Shown: positions 10,727-19,227 of the stretch, in pieces
How the letters are laid out: the number at the start of each line of letters is the position of its first letter
How positions within the stretch are numbered: position 1 is the stretch's first letter
From: Collinsella sp.
GTDB taxonomy: Bacteria; Actinomycetota; Coriobacteriia; Coriobacteriales; Coriobacteriaceae
Length of the DNA stretch: 64,000 nucleotides
Direction: 5' to 3'
Assembly: GCA_018378775.1 (NCBI GenBank)
Contig: JAGZWV010000001.1
Coordinates: 76,285-140,284 of the forward strand
Notes under the pieces: model-generated
The model's input: the letters and a program-made list of their open reading frames with translations, nothing else
Database searches by the model: none
Told to the model about the DNA's origin: nothing
Translations under genes and position numbers: made by a program

Positions 10727-11597
10727 TTTGTTGGACTCGACGGGCGGCGCGGCGGGCACGGGCTTCTTGGATTTCCTCCAAGTGGCTGATGATCTCGGAG
10801 GCGCTTTCCTCGATGGCCTTGCCGTCGGTACGCACCACAAAGCAGCCTAGGCGCTTCATGAGGGCACGAGCTTCCTCGAGCTCGCTGCGCACGCTCTCGG
10901 GCTCGGCATAGGAGCCGGCGACGGCACGGGCGTAGTCGTCGCCCAAACGGCTATCGCGAATCTCGGAAATAACGTCGACGGTCGAAATCAGGCCGAACAG
11001 GCGCATCGGGTCGACCTCGTAAATCGACTTCGGCGGCTCCGTGCCATGGGCCAACGGAACATTGGCAACCTTGTAACCTTGATAGGCCAGATACATCGAC
11101 AGCGGCGTCTTGGACGTGCGCGATACGCCCAGCAGCACGATATCGGCACCCGACAGATCGTCGCAACCGCGCCCGTCATCGTGCTCAACGAAATACTCCA
11201 TGGCCTCGATACGATGGAAATAGCGGTCATCGGTCCTGTGAATCACGCCCGCAACGCCCTTGGGCGGTACACCGATGAGCGACGACAGCACGGCGAGCGT
11301 GGGGCCGATCAAGTCGACCGAACGGATATGCAACATACCCAAGTAATCGAGCACGCGGGCACGTAGCGCCGGGTCGACGATGGTATGGAACACGGCGATA
11401 TCGCGATGGTCGGCATCGACGCGCGGCCCCACAAATGACTTGACCTGCTCCACAGAAGTCACCTTAGGCAGGCGCAAAACACGAAAAGCCCCTTCATCAA
11501 ATTGCCCGGACGCCGCAAGCACCACCTCACAAGCGGTATCACCGAGCGAGTCGGAGATAACGATAACGGTGGGACGAGCGGTGACCGGGCAATCCAT
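10722..11597 (-). CDS. PPDK regulatory protein (bifunctional Ser/Thr kinase/phosphorylase)
   Basis: DUF299 (Kinase-PPPase) family, 291 aa. Members control pyruvate phosphate dikinase or PEP synthase by ADP-dependent phosphorylation and Pi-dependent dephosphorylation of the active-site Thr. The family P-loop-like GVSRTSKTPLSMYLA (residues 157-171) is present, as are VIHRTDDRYFHRIEAMEYFVEHDDG and the N-terminal VISDSLGDTACE. The ATG follows AAAGGAG. It lies 34 bases after glyS and upstream of ppdK, the order seen in many Gram-positive bacteria. The last residues (QQK) and the stop run into an inverted-repeat element. Confidence 0.93.
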   Translation of the reverse strand: MDCPVTARPTVIVISDSLGDTACEVVLAASGQFDEGAFRVLRLPKVTSVEQVKSFVGPRVDADHRDIAVFHTIVDPALRARVLDYLGMLHIRSVDLIGPTLAVLSSLIGVPPKGVAGVIHRTDDRYFHRIEAMEYFVEHDDGRGCDDLSGADIVLLGVSRTSKTPLSMYLAYQGYKVANVPLAHGTEPPKSIYEVDPMRLFGLISTVDVISEIRDSRLGDDYARAVAGSYAEPESVRSELEEARALMKRLGCFVVRTDGKAIEESASEIISHLEEIQEARARRAARRVQQK

Positions 11598-11631
11598 GCG
11601 GGGCTCCTTTTGCGCTTATGCGCAGGCTGGC

Positions 11632-13728
11632 TTACTTTTTGCGGGCAAGCTCACCGATGTTGGCAATGCCGGAGAAAACGGCCTCGAAGCGGTTGAGCAG
11701 CTTAAGGCGATTATCGCGAAGCTGCTCGTCCTTGTCCATGACCATAACCTCATCGAAGAAACGGTCGATGGGCGCGCGCAGGGCGGCGAGGGCGGCAAAT
11801 GCGGCCGGGTAGTCCTCGGCAGCAAGGGCGGCATCGACAGCGGTCTGAGCGGCCTCGGAGGCATCGGCAAGCGCGAGCTCGACCTCGCCCATCAGGCTGC
11901 GGTCGTACTCCACGCCCAGCTCGGGCTTGGAGATATGCGCGGCACGGGCATAGGCGGTCGCAAGGTTGTCAAAGGTATCGGCGTCGTTCTTGCGGGCCTC
12001 GTCGAGGGCGGCGCAGCGGGCGAAGAAGACGGACGGGGCGATGATGTGCACCGCGGAGACGGCGGCAACGGTATCGGCCGGAATCTTTTCGTCGCGGGCC
12101 ATGCTCACCAGGCGGCCATGGAAGAAGTCGCGAACCTGCTGGGCGACCTCGGCGGCGTCGAACTCAATGCCCTGCTCACTGTAGAGCTCGAGAGCGAAGT
12201 CGATGAGCGACGTGGGGTCGATCGGCAGGCGGTCGCGCAGGATGTTGATGATGCCGATAGCGGCACGACGCAGCGCATAGGGGTCCGAAGAGCCGGTCGG
12301 GGGCTCGCCGATGGCAAAGATACCGGCGATGGTATCGAGCTTGTCGGCACAGGCCACGATGCAGCCAGCAGTGCCCTCGGGCAGCTCGTCACCGGCAAAG
12401 CGGGGACGATAATGATCGCGAATGGCGTGAGCGACCTCGTCGTTCTCCCCCATCGCGGTCGCGTAATAACCGCCCATCACGCCCTGCTGGCTCGTGAACT
12501 CGACGACGGCGTTGGACACCAGGTCGGCCTTGCACAGGTGCGCGGCACGGCCGGCGTCAGCTGCCAGATGAGCGCCCAGGTGAGCCTCGCGGGCGATAGC
12601 GAGCGCGAGCTGCTCGATGCGCTCGGACTTGGCGAGCACGCTACCGAGCTTCTCCTGGAAGGCGACCTTGGCCAGACGCTCACGGAACTCGTCGAGGGAG
12701 ATCTTCAGGTCCTCCTCGTAGAAGAACTTTGCGTCGTCCAGACGGGCGCGCACGACGCGCTCGTTGCCGTCGATCACGCGCTCGGCGTTCTCAGGCTTGC
12801 TGTTGGAGACGACCACGAACTCACGCGTGAGCTTGCCCTCGCCGTCATAGATCGGGAAGTAGCGCTGGTTGGTGAGCATGGACTCGCAGATGATCTCGTG
12901 CGGGACCTTGAGGAACTCCTCATCGAAAGTACCGACGAGCACCGTCGGCCACTCGCAGAGGTTAATGACCTCCTCGAAGACCTTCTTGGGCGTATCGACA
13001 TGGCAGCCGGGACGGGCAGCCTCGACCTCGGCGATACCGGCGAGGATGGCCTCGCGACGACGCTCGGCAGAAAGCACGCCGGCGTCCTCGAGCACCTGCT
13101 CGTAGACGGCGGGGCTGGCAACCACATGGTCACCAGGGCCAAGTACGCGATGACCACGCGTGGTGTTGCCACTCGTCACGTCGGCAAACGACACGGGAAC
13201 AACATCCTCGCCCAAAAGGCAGCAGATCCAACGGACCGGACGAACAAACGTAGCGTGCTCGTGGCCCCAGCGCTGGCTGCGGTAGTTGGGCCACTGCAGG
13301 CCGGCGATAGTCTTCTCGCACAGAGACGTCAGGATCGGCGTAGCCGGAGCGGAGGGAATGTTCTTCTCGGCGAACACGTACTCGCGGCCGTCGGTGTCCT
13401 CGCGACGGACCAGGTCCTCGGCAGCCACACCGCACTTGCGGGCAAAGCCCTGGGCGGCCTTGGTGGCGTTACCGTCGGCATCAAAGGCAATGTTTGCCGC
13501 GGGGCCGCGCTTGACCTCGTGAACCTCGTCGGTCGCGGTGGCGACGTCGGCAACGAGCGCAGCCAGGCGGCGCGGGCTCGAGATCACGCGGACCTCGCCG
13601 TGGGCCAGACCGGCCTCGTCGAGGCCCTTGGCGATCATGGTGCCAAGCTGCTTGACGGCATTGTTCAACGGTGCGGAGGGCATTTCCTCCGTACCGATCT
13701 CAAACAGGAAATCCTTAGCGTCTGCCAT
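11632..13728 (-). CDS. glyS: Glycyl-tRNA synthetase, beta subunit
   Basis: Beta subunit (698 aa) of the alpha2-beta2 bacterial glycyl-tRNA synthetase; it contributes tRNA recognition. The protein starts MADAKDFLFEIGTEEMPSA, the classic beta-subunit opening, and carries SSPRRLAALV, RWICCLLGEDVVP and an HD-like central region. The C-terminal part resembles the anticodon-binding domain shared with ArgRS. It starts three bases after the glyQ stop, so the subunits are co-translated. Confidence 0.95.
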   Translation of the reverse strand: MADAKDFLFEIGTEEMPSAPLNNAVKQLGTMIAKGLDEAGLAHGEVRVISSPRRLAALVADVATATDEVHEVKRGPAANIAFDADGNATKAAQGFARKCGVAAEDLVRREDTDGREYVFAEKNIPSAPATPILTSLCEKTIAGLQWPNYRSQRWGHEHATFVRPVRWICCLLGEDVVPVSFADVTSGNTTRGHRVLGPGDHVVASPAVYEQVLEDAGVLSAERRREAILAGIAEVEAARPGCHVDTPKKVFEEVINLCEWPTVLVGTFDEEFLKVPHEIICESMLTNQRYFPIYDGEGKLTREFVVVSNSKPENAERVIDGNERVVRARLDDAKFFYEEDLKISLDEFRERLAKVAFQEKLGSVLAKSERIEQLALAIAREAHLGAHLAADAGRAAHLCKADLVSNAVVEFTSQQGVMGGYYATAMGENDEVAHAIRDHYRPRFAGDELPEGTAGCIVACADKLDTIAGIFAIGEPPTGSSDPYALRRAAIGIINILRDRLPIDPTSLIDFALELYSEQGIEFDAAEVAQQVRDFFHGRLVSMARDEKIPADTVAAVSAVHIIAPSVFFARCAALDEARKNDADTFDNLATAYARAAHISKPELGVEYDRSLMGEVELALADASEAAQTAVDAALAAEDYPAAFAALAALRAPIDRFFDEVMVMDKDEQLRDNRLKLLNRFEAVFSGIANIGELARKK

Positions 13729-13731
13729 GGC

Positions 13732-14643
13732 TTACGCCACCTCGCCTTCCTGGTCGGCATTCTCGTTGGCTCCGGCGACCTCGGCCATGTAGGCCTCGCA
13801 GCACGCCTTGGCGACGGCGCGGACGCGCAGGATGTAGTTGGCACGCTCGACCGCGGACAGCGCGCCACGGGCATCGAGCAGGTTGAAGGCGTGGCTGCAC
13901 TTCATGACGCAGTCGTACGCCGGCAGCGGCAGCTTGCGCTCCAGACAGGAGTGGCACTCGGCCTCGTAGTCGTCAAACTTCTGACGCATCATCTCGACGT
14001 TGGCGACCTCAAAGTTGTAGGCGCTGAACTCGCGCTCGTTCTCGAGGAACACGTCGCCATAGGTCATGGGCGTGCCGTCGGGCAGGTAGCTCCACACCAA
14101 GTCGTAGACGGAATTGACGCCCTGCGCATACATGGCGATGCGCTCCAGGCCATAGGTGATCTCGACGGGCACGGGGTCGACCTCGATGCCGCCCACCTGC
14201 TGGAAGTACGTAAACTGCGTGACCTCCATGCCATTGAGCCAGACCTCCCAGCCAAGGCCCCAGGCGCCGAGCGTCGGGCTCTCCCAGTCGTCCTCGACAA
14301 AGCGGACGTCATGGTCGTTGGGGTCCAGACCGATAGCGGCAAGAGACCCCAGGTAAAGCTCCTGGGCGTTGACCGGAGAGGGCTTGATGAGCACCTGGAA
14401 CTGATAGTAGTGCTGCATGCGGTTGGGGTTCTCGCCGTAGCGGCCGTCGGCGGGACGGCGGCAAGGCTGCGCATAGCAGGTGCGCCACTCGGCGGGACCG
14501 AGCGAGCGCAGCGTGGTCGCGGTATGGAAGGTACCGGCACCGACCTCGGAGTCATAGGGCTGCATAATGACGCAGCCCTGCTCGCCCCAGTACTGCTGGA
14601 GACGCAGGATGATGTCTTGGAAGGAAAGCGATGAAGCGTTCAT
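13732..14643 (-). CDS. glyQ: Glycyl-tRNA synthetase, alpha subunit
   Basis: Catalytic alpha subunit (303 aa) of tetrameric glycyl-tRNA synthetase. Diagnostic stretches are FQDIILRLQQYWGEQGCVIMQPYD, VGAGTFHTATTLRSLGP, QPCRRPADGRYGENPNR and GLERIAMYAQGV. The ATG at 14643 has AGAGGC upstream. A -10-like TATAGT lies at 14689-14694 on the minus strand just inside the gap to lepB, but no T-box structure is visible in this 59-base gap. First gene of glyQ-glyS-PPDK regulator. Confidence 0.97.
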   Translation of the reverse strand: MNASSLSFQDIILRLQQYWGEQGCVIMQPYDSEVGAGTFHTATTLRSLGPAEWRTCYAQPCRRPADGRYGENPNRMQHYYQFQVLIKPSPVNAQELYLGSLAAIGLDPNDHDVRFVEDDWESPTLGAWGLGWEVWLNGMEVTQFTYFQQVGGIEVDPVPVEITYGLERIAMYAQGVNSVYDLVWSYLPDGTPMTYGDVFLENEREFSAYNFEVANVEMMRQKFDDYEAECHSCLERKLPLPAYDCVMKCSHAFNLLDARGALSAVERANYILRVRAVAKACCEAYMAEVAGANENADQEGEVA

Positions 14644-14702
14644 GCCTCTAATATCCCCTCGTCGAAACGATTACACGGTTAGGTACTGTACTATAGCGGT
14701 TT

Positions 14703-15266
14703 TTAGTCGATAGCGCCGATGCGGTTGAGCGGCCAGTAACGCACGAGCGCCACGGCGATCAATTCGGAGCGGTCGACCGGGCCAAAGTAGCGGGAGTCAG
14801 CAGAGTTCTCGCGGTTGTCGCCCATCACCCACACGCACCCGTCGGGAACGGTGCAGGGATAGCTTACCTGAGCGCCGGGCGCTTGGACCGAAAGTGGCCA
14901 GCTCATGCCCGTCGTATAGTCCTCGTCGAGCGCTTGGCCGTCAACGACCACCTTGCCATCCTGCAGGTCGACCGTCTGGCCGGCCGTGGCAATAACACGC
15001 TTGACAAGAACATCATGCTCGGAGGTGCCATCGGGGTTGTGAAACACCACGATATCGCCCTGCTTGACGGGCTGACCGAGCTCGAGGCTCACCTTTTGTG
15101 CCAGGATCTGGTCGCCAATCTCGATCGTGTCCTCCATAGAGCCGGTGGGCACCACAAAGGGCTCGACCACAAAGGTGCGGATCAGGAAGGTGGCCACGAG
15201 CGCGATCGCGATGACCGCGATCCACTCAAAAGCGCCCCTCAACGCGGAATGTTGCGTAGGAACCAT
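14703..15266 (-). CDS. lepB: Signal peptidase I
   Basis: Membrane-bound type I signal peptidase, 187 aa, which cleaves signal peptides outside the membrane. A single N-terminal transmembrane segment (about residues 12-32) is followed by the box with nucleophile Ser43 (PTGSMEDTI), the general-base Lys89 (VLVKRVIA) and the GDNRENSADSRYFGPV box. The ATG at 15266 has AGGAG five bases upstream. An overlapping GTG six bases earlier lies on the Shine-Dalgarno itself. It follows trmD by two bases and ends the rpsP-khpA-rimM-trmD-lepB run. Confidence 0.95.
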   Translation of the reverse strand: MVPTQHSALRGAFEWIAVIAIALVATFLIRTFVVEPFVVPTGSMEDTIEIGDQILAQKVSLELGQPVKQGDIVVFHNPDGTSEHDVLVKRVIATAGQTVDLQDGKVVVDGQALDEDYTTGMSWPLSVQAPGAQVSYPCTVPDGCVWVMGDNRENSADSRYFGPVDRSELIAVALVRYWPLNRIGAID

Positions 15267-15268
15267 AC

Positions 15269-16027
15269 TCACTCCTCGCTCTGCGAATACGAAGCGTCAA
15301 GGATCTCCTGCGCGTAAGCGCGCTCCTCGGGCGTGAGCCGCGCCGTCTCGATCAGATCGGGACGCCAGCGGCAGGTGCGCTCGATGGCGTTCTTGCGACG
15401 CCAGGCATCGACCTTGGCGTGATCGCCGCTCACAAGCACCGGAGGCACGCCCTCGCCGTTGAACTCGGCAGGACGGGTGTACTGCGCGTACTCGAGCAGG
15501 CCTCCATCCTCGGCGGTCGAGAACGACTCGTCGACGTTGCTCATCTCGTCACCAAGGGCGCCGGGGATGAGGCGTACGACAGCATCGGCAACGACCATAG
15601 CGGGAAGCTCGCCGCCCGTGAGCACGTAGTCGCCGATCGACAGACGCTCATCGGCATACGCATACGCGCGCTCGTCGACGCCCTCGTAGCGACTGCACAC
15701 AAACAGCAGGCGCTCACTTTTGAGCAGGCGCTCGGCCACATGCTGCGTAAAGGGCTCGCCACAGGGGGTAAAGAACACCACAGTAGGCTTGGGACCCTCT
15801 GCGCTAATGGCCTCGATGGCCTCTGCGATAGGCTCGACCTTCATGAGCATGCCCTGCCCGCCGCCGTACGGCTCGTCATCGACGGTGCGATGGCGGTCGT
15901 GCGTCCAGTCGCGCAGGTTATACGCCTTAAAATCAAAAAGGCCGGCCTTGCGGGCGCGGCCCAAGATCGATGTGGACATGACGGGCTCAAACATCTCGGG
16001 AAAGACCGAAAGGGTCTCGATCAGCAT
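15269..16027 (-). CDS. trmD: tRNA (guanine-37-N1)-methyltransferase
   Basis: TrmD methylates G37 of tRNAs using SAM bound in a trefoil knot. Recognised by METLSVFPEMF-like opening (MLIETLSVFPEMFEPV), DDEPYGGGQGMLMK, the knot region FVCSRYEGVDERAYAY and SIGDYVLTGGELPAMVVADAV. The 252-aa length is typical. The ATG has AGGGAGG upstream. It follows rimM directly. Confidence 0.97.
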   Translation of the reverse strand: MLIETLSVFPEMFEPVMSTSILGRARKAGLFDFKAYNLRDWTHDRHRTVDDEPYGGGQGMLMKVEPIAEAIEAISAEGPKPTVVFFTPCGEPFTQHVAERLLKSERLLFVCSRYEGVDERAYAYADERLSIGDYVLTGGELPAMVVADAVVRLIPGALGDEMSNVDESFSTAEDGGLLEYAQYTRPAEFNGEGVPPVLVSGDHAKVDAWRRKNAIERTCRWRPDLIETARLTPEERAYAQEILDASYSQSEE

Positions 16028-16037
16028 GTTGTCCTCC

Positions 16038-16559
16038 CTACTTGTCCATATCGATCAGGCCGTCCATAACGTGGACGGAAATTGTTCCTGTGTCGGGAAG
16101 ATCGAGCACAACCTGCTCGATCACGGGAATCAGTACCTCGCCGTACCGATCGCCCTCGACAACCCAAACATCGTTAGCGGGCGTCGACATGATCTCGACG
16201 ATCGTGCCAAGCGAACCGAAGCGCTCGTCGACCACCTCGCGACCCATCAGGTCGGTATAGGCAGCGTCGAGCGAATCGAGCTCAAAATCGTCACGATTTG
16301 CCAGCACGTAGCATCCCGTGATGCCCTCGGCGGCCGTCAAGTCGTCAATGCCCTCAAACGAGACCAGATCGCCATCGCCCGTATCGGTGACGGACACGAC
16401 CGTGCAAAAGCGGTCGCGCTTGAGCGCCGGCGGCGTCAGGGCGACGCGCATACCCGGCTCTAATACAGAAGGAAGCCCCCGCAGCGGCTGCGCGAGGACC
16501 TCCCCCTTCCTTCCGTGCGGCTTGACCACGCGGGCGATGTTTTTGTACTGGGACCTCAA
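16038..16559 (-). CDS. rimM: Ribosome maturation factor RimM
   Basis: 16S rRNA processing protein RimM, 173 aa, which binds S19 during 30S head assembly. The N-terminal RimM barrel (IARVVKPHGRKGEVLAQPLRG) and the C-terminal PRC-barrel (DLMGREVVDE...LGTIVEI...VLIPVIEQVV) are both present. The chosen start is a TTG at 16559, four bases after the khpA stop; no ATG or GTG fits the conserved N-terminus. Context rpsP-khpA-rimM-trmD is conserved across Gram-positives. Confidence 0.94.
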   Translation of the reverse strand: MRSQYKNIARVVKPHGRKGEVLAQPLRGLPSVLEPGMRVALTPPALKRDRFCTVVSVTDTGDGDLVSFEGIDDLTAAEGITGCYVLANRDDFELDSLDAAYTDLMGREVVDERFGSLGTIVEIMSTPANDVWVVEGDRYGEVLIPVIEQVVLDLPDTGTISVHVMDGLIDMDK

Positions 16560-16563
16560 GGTC

Positions 16564-16848
16564 CTAGCCCAGAACCTCTACCTCGACAGCAGTGTCGAGG
16601 CGAGCGGCCAGTGCACGGGCGAGCGTGCGAATGGCCTTGATGGTACGGCCACGACGGCCGATGACCTTAGCGACGTCATCCTCGGCGACCGAAACCTCAA
16701 TCGTAGAGGCGTCGTCACCATCGATGACCTCAAGGCTCACGGAATCCGGGTCGTCGACGATCTGAACAACGAGATATTCGACGAGATCGGCGATGCGATC
16801 TGAGAGCATTGCCTCACCCTCGAGCTGTGCAGCGTCAACCTCAGGCAC
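16564..16848 (-). CDS. khpA: KH-domain RNA-binding protein KhpA
   Basis: Small single-KH-domain RNA-binding protein (94 aa) encoded between rpsP and rimM, as in Firmicutes, where KhpA pairs with KhpB and affects cell elongation and division. The KH core with its GRRG loop (VIGRRGRTIKAIRTL) lies at about residues 62-76. A GTG at 16848 with GAGGAG six bases upstream is used. An in-frame ATG at 16809, also with GAGG upstream, would remove 13 residues and is a fair alternative. Confidence 0.9.
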   Translation of the reverse strand: MPEVDAAQLEGEAMLSDRIADLVEYLVVQIVDDPDSVSLEVIDGDDASTIEVSVAEDDVAKVIGRRGRTIKAIRTLARALAARLDTAVEVEVLG

Positions 16849-16851
16849 GAT

Positions 16852-17193
16852 TTACTCCTCGGCGCCCTCAGCGGCCTCAGCGGCAGCCTTAGCGGCCTCG
16901 GCCTCTTTGGCGAGCTGCTTCTTGGACTTCTTGACGACGGTCTCGGTCTTCTCGCCCTCGTTGGCGGCCTTGACCAGAGCGGCGACGGCGTCGGTGAGCT
17001 GAGCGCCCTTGGACTGCCAGTCGGCGATCTTCTCGAGGTCGAGGTTGATGGTCTTGGGGGCGGTCATCGGGTTGTAGCGGCCAACCTCCTCGATGATACG
17101 ACCGTCACGCGGGGCGCGGGAATCGGCGACGACGACACGGTAGTACGGACGCTTCTTAGCGCCGTGACGAGCAAGGCGAATCTTGACTGCCAA
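16852..17193 (-). CDS. rpsP: 30S ribosomal protein S16
   Basis: Ribosomal protein S16, 113 aa. Diagnostic AVKIRLARHGAKKRPYYRVVVADSRAPRDGR and EEVGRYNPMT are present. The C-terminus is extended by a Lys/Glu/Ala-rich tail, as common in actinobacterial S16. The start is a TTG at 17193 with GGAGGAG five bases upstream, giving the expected protein MAVKIRLARHG; longer versions add non-homologous residues. It leads the rpsP-khpA-rimM-trmD-lepB operon. Confidence 0.95.
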   Translation of the reverse strand: MAVKIRLARHGAKKRPYYRVVVADSRAPRDGRIIEEVGRYNPMTAPKTINLDLEKIADWQSKGAQLTDAVAALVKAANEGEKTETVVKKSKKQLAKEAEAAKAAAEAAEGAEE

Positions 17194-17322
17194 AGGAAAC
17201 TCCTCCAACCAAGCAGCTTTAGGCTGCAACTACAAACAAACAGTTGAACATAATACGCCATCGACGCGGGCAGGTGAAGTCCGTGAGACCAACTTCTTCG
17301 GTGTAGTCGAGGGCAAATCCAT

Positions 17323-17350
17323 ATCTTAGACAAGAATTCGGGATTTGCAA
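17323..17350 (-). promoter_or_regulatory. Candidate rpsP operon promoter
   Basis: Minus strand -35 TTGCAA (17345-17350) and -10 TAAGAT (17323-17328), 16 bases apart. The predicted leader before rpsP is about 120 bases. The match is moderate. Confidence 0.45.
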
Positions 17351-17382
17351 GCACATACACGCACCCCACATGAGCTGCGCGG

Positions 17383-17388
17383 TATACT
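17383..17388 (+). promoter_or_regulatory. dinB -10 element
   Basis: A TATACT hexamer places transcription start near 17395. That base is the A of an ATG in the dinB frame, 39 bases before the preferred RBS-led ATG at 17434. No good -35 is seen. A GAAC near 17405 is not part of a complete GAAC-N4-GTTC LexA box. Confidence 0.45.
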
Positions 17389-17433
17389 CATGACATGGAA
17401 AGACGCGAACATACATACGGTTATGAGGATGCC

Positions 17434-18648
17434 ATGGGCGTCACGCCGCCTCCCTGGACGGGTCCGGCGGTGGGACTCATGGACCTCGATGCGTTTTTTG
17501 CGAGCGTGGAGATGCTCGATCATCCCGAGTGGCGCGGCAAGCCACTCATCGTGGGTGGCGATGCCGATTCGCGTGGCGTCGTGTCCACGTGTTCGTATGA
17601 GGCACGTCGCTTTGGCGTGCACTCAGCCATGGCCTCGGCCGAGGCGCGGCGCCTGTGCCCGCAAGCCATTTGGACGCACGTGCACTTTGATCGCTACCGC
17701 GAGGTGAGCGCGCAGGTCATGGCGATTCTCGCCGACGAGACCCCGCGCGTTGAGCGCGTATCCATCGACGAAGCCTTTATCGATATCACACCGGGTCGCT
17801 TTGCGCCCGAAGACCCGTTGCTGGTTGCACGGCGTATAAGCGACCGCGTGGCAGCGCTGGGAGTGACGTGCTCCATTGGCGTGGGCTGCAACAAGACGGT
17901 CGCAAAGATCGCAAGCGAGCGGGATAAGCCGTTTGGGCTGACCATCGTGCGTCCCGGAACCGAACAGCGCTTTTTGGCCGCGCTGCCGGTATCTGCCATG
18001 AGCGGCATCGGGCGCTCGGCCGAGGAGCGACTGCGCCGCATGCGCATCTACACCCTCGGCGAGCTATCACGTGCACCGGAATCCACCTTGGCCTCTATTT
18101 TTGGCGTCAACGGCGAACGCATGCGCCAGCGTGCGCTGGGACTCGAAATCTCCGAAGTCACGAGTCTCGATGAAGAGCGCGAGGTCAAGTCGGTCAGCAA
18201 TGAACGCACCTTTGCTAAAGATTTGACTGAGCGTGGGGATATTGAGGCGGCGATTGCGCTGTTGGGAGAGTCAGTGGGACGCCGTCTGCGCCGTCAGGGG
18301 CTGACGGGTGCCACGGTAACGCTCAAGCTTAAGTATTCGTATGGCAGCGGGCGTACGGCACAGCGCCGGCTGCCTCATCCGACCGACGATGAGAACATCT
18401 TCGTGGCGGTTGCACTCGATCTGCTCGACAACATCTGGCAGGAAGGAATGCACGTTCGCTTAGCAGGCATCGGCATGAGCGACTTTGACCATCGGGGCGG
18501 CATCCAGACCGACCTGTTCTGCGAGATCGATGACCGCGGAGCCCAATCCAGCGACCGCCGCGACCTCTCCGTCGCCATCGACGCCGTCCGAGACAAATTC
18601 GGCGACACCGCCCTTTCCTTCGGCCGCCAATCCCGCTTCAACGATTAA
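17434..18648 (+). CDS. dinB: DNA polymerase IV (Y family)
   Basis: Error-prone Y-family translesion polymerase. The palm motif GLMDLDAFFASVE (catalytic Asp17 region), the YEARRFGVHSAM segment and the SIDEAFID motif carry the metal-binding acids. A helix-hairpin-helix (SGIGRSAEERLRRM) and the little-finger domain with VSNERTFAKDL follow. The ATG at 17434 has GAGG upstream; an ATG at 17395 would add 13 residues and begin exactly at the predicted transcription start, so leaderless translation is possible. It is the only plus-strand gene in the left half of the window and is divergent from rpsP. No beta-clamp motif was confidently seen at the C-terminus. Confidence 0.92.
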   Translation: MGVTPPPWTGPAVGLMDLDAFFASVEMLDHPEWRGKPLIVGGDADSRGVVSTCSYEARRFGVHSAMASAEARRLCPQAIWTHVHFDRYREVSAQVMAILADETPRVERVSIDEAFIDITPGRFAPEDPLLVARRISDRVAALGVTCSIGVGCNKTVAKIASERDKPFGLTIVRPGTEQRFLAALPVSAMSGIGRSAEERLRRMRIYTLGELSRAPESTLASIFGVNGERMRQRALGLEISEVTSLDEEREVKSVSNERTFAKDLTERGDIEAAIALLGESVGRRLRRQGLTGATVTLKLKYSYGSGRTAQRRLPHPTDDENIFVAVALDLLDNIWQEGMHVRLAGIGMSDFDHRGGIQTDLFCEIDDRGAQSSDRRDLSVAIDAVRDKFGDTALSFGRQSRFND

Positions 18649-18660
18649 CCGCCTTTGGGC

Positions 18661-18703
18661 AAAAAGAAAGCTGGGCAGGTGCGGAAAACCGCAACTGCCC
18701 GGC
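18661..18703 (-). terminator. Terminator of the obgE-nadD-yqeK-rsfS transcript
   Basis: A 15-position stem (18670-18684 with 18689-18703, two mismatches) with a 4-base loop is followed on the minus strand by CTTTCTTTTT. It lies between the convergent ends of dinB and rsfS. Confidence 0.75.
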
Positions 18704-18712
18704 GATATGCGT

Positions 18713-18746
18713 GAGGGTAGCTAACCCCGTCTCAAATGAGCTACTA
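18713..18746. repeat. Degenerate half of the long inverted-repeat element
   Basis: The stretch GGGTAGCTAA / CCCCGTCTCAAATGAGCTAC matches the right arm of the elements at 10617 and 44338, with a six-base deletion and two substitutions. The TAG stop of rsfS lies at its end, just as the copy at 10617-10726 supplies the stop of the PPDK regulator. No left arm is visible. Confidence 0.6.
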
Positions 18747-19199
18747 GAGGAGGTTGAGGGGGAGCTGGGGGGCGTCTCCCCAGAGCTTTTCGAGACGGTA
18801 GAAGTCGCGCGCCTCGGGAGTGAAGACGTGGACGACAACCGAACCATAGTCCATGAGCATCCAGGTCTTCTGCTCGCGACCCTCGATGGAGAACGGGTGC
18901 TCGCCGCAAGCCTCGGCGACCTTCTCCTCGATCTCGTCGACAATAGAATCGACCTGGCGGTTGTTGGTACCGGTGGCAAGCACAAAGTAGTCGCATACGT
19001 CGGAAAGCTCGGTCAGGTCGAGCACCTGAACGTCCTCGCCCTTCTTGTCGTAGGCGGCCTGCGCGGCGGCGCGGGCGACATCCTCGGCGGCGACACCGCT
19101 CGCGGACAGCGAGGCGGCAGTGCGGTCGGACGTGGCGACGAAGCTCTTGTGCTCCACACCTTCAAGAATCTGCTCGTCGGTCATGGTCTCGTCGGCCAT
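18744..19199 (-). CDS. rsfS: Ribosomal silencing factor RsfS
   Basis: RsfS (Iojap family), which binds L14 and blocks subunit joining under nutrient limitation. The conserved domain starts around residue 40: DVQVLDLTELSDVCDYFVLATGTNNRQVDSI, then EGREQKTWMLMDYGSVVVHVFTPEARDFYRLEKLWGDAP. Total length 151 aa, including a 35-residue N-terminal extension. The ATG at 19199 has AGAGG six bases upstream. It is the last gene of the obgE-nadD-yqeK-rsfS run. Confidence 0.95.
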   Translation of the reverse strand: MADETMTDEQILEGVEHKSFVATSDRTAASLSASGVAAEDVARAAAQAAYDKKGEDVQVLDLTELSDVCDYFVLATGTNNRQVDSIVDEIEEKVAEACGEHPFSIEGREQKTWMLMDYGSVVVHVFTPEARDFYRLEKLWGDAPQLPLNLL

Positions 19200-19227
19200 G
19201 GAATACCTCTTTCTAGACACACCCGAG

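Noticed and set aside
11380..14634. Open frame of 1084 codons on the plus strand
   Set aside because: It is antisense to the PPDK regulator, glyS and glyQ, all certain genes. In GC-rich DNA the opposite strand often stays open; the product is repetitive Gly/Leu/Asp-rich sequence with no family and no Shine-Dalgarno.
14644..14702. T-box riboswitch before glyQ
   Set aside because: The gap is only 59 bases and has no specifier loop or UGGN motif.
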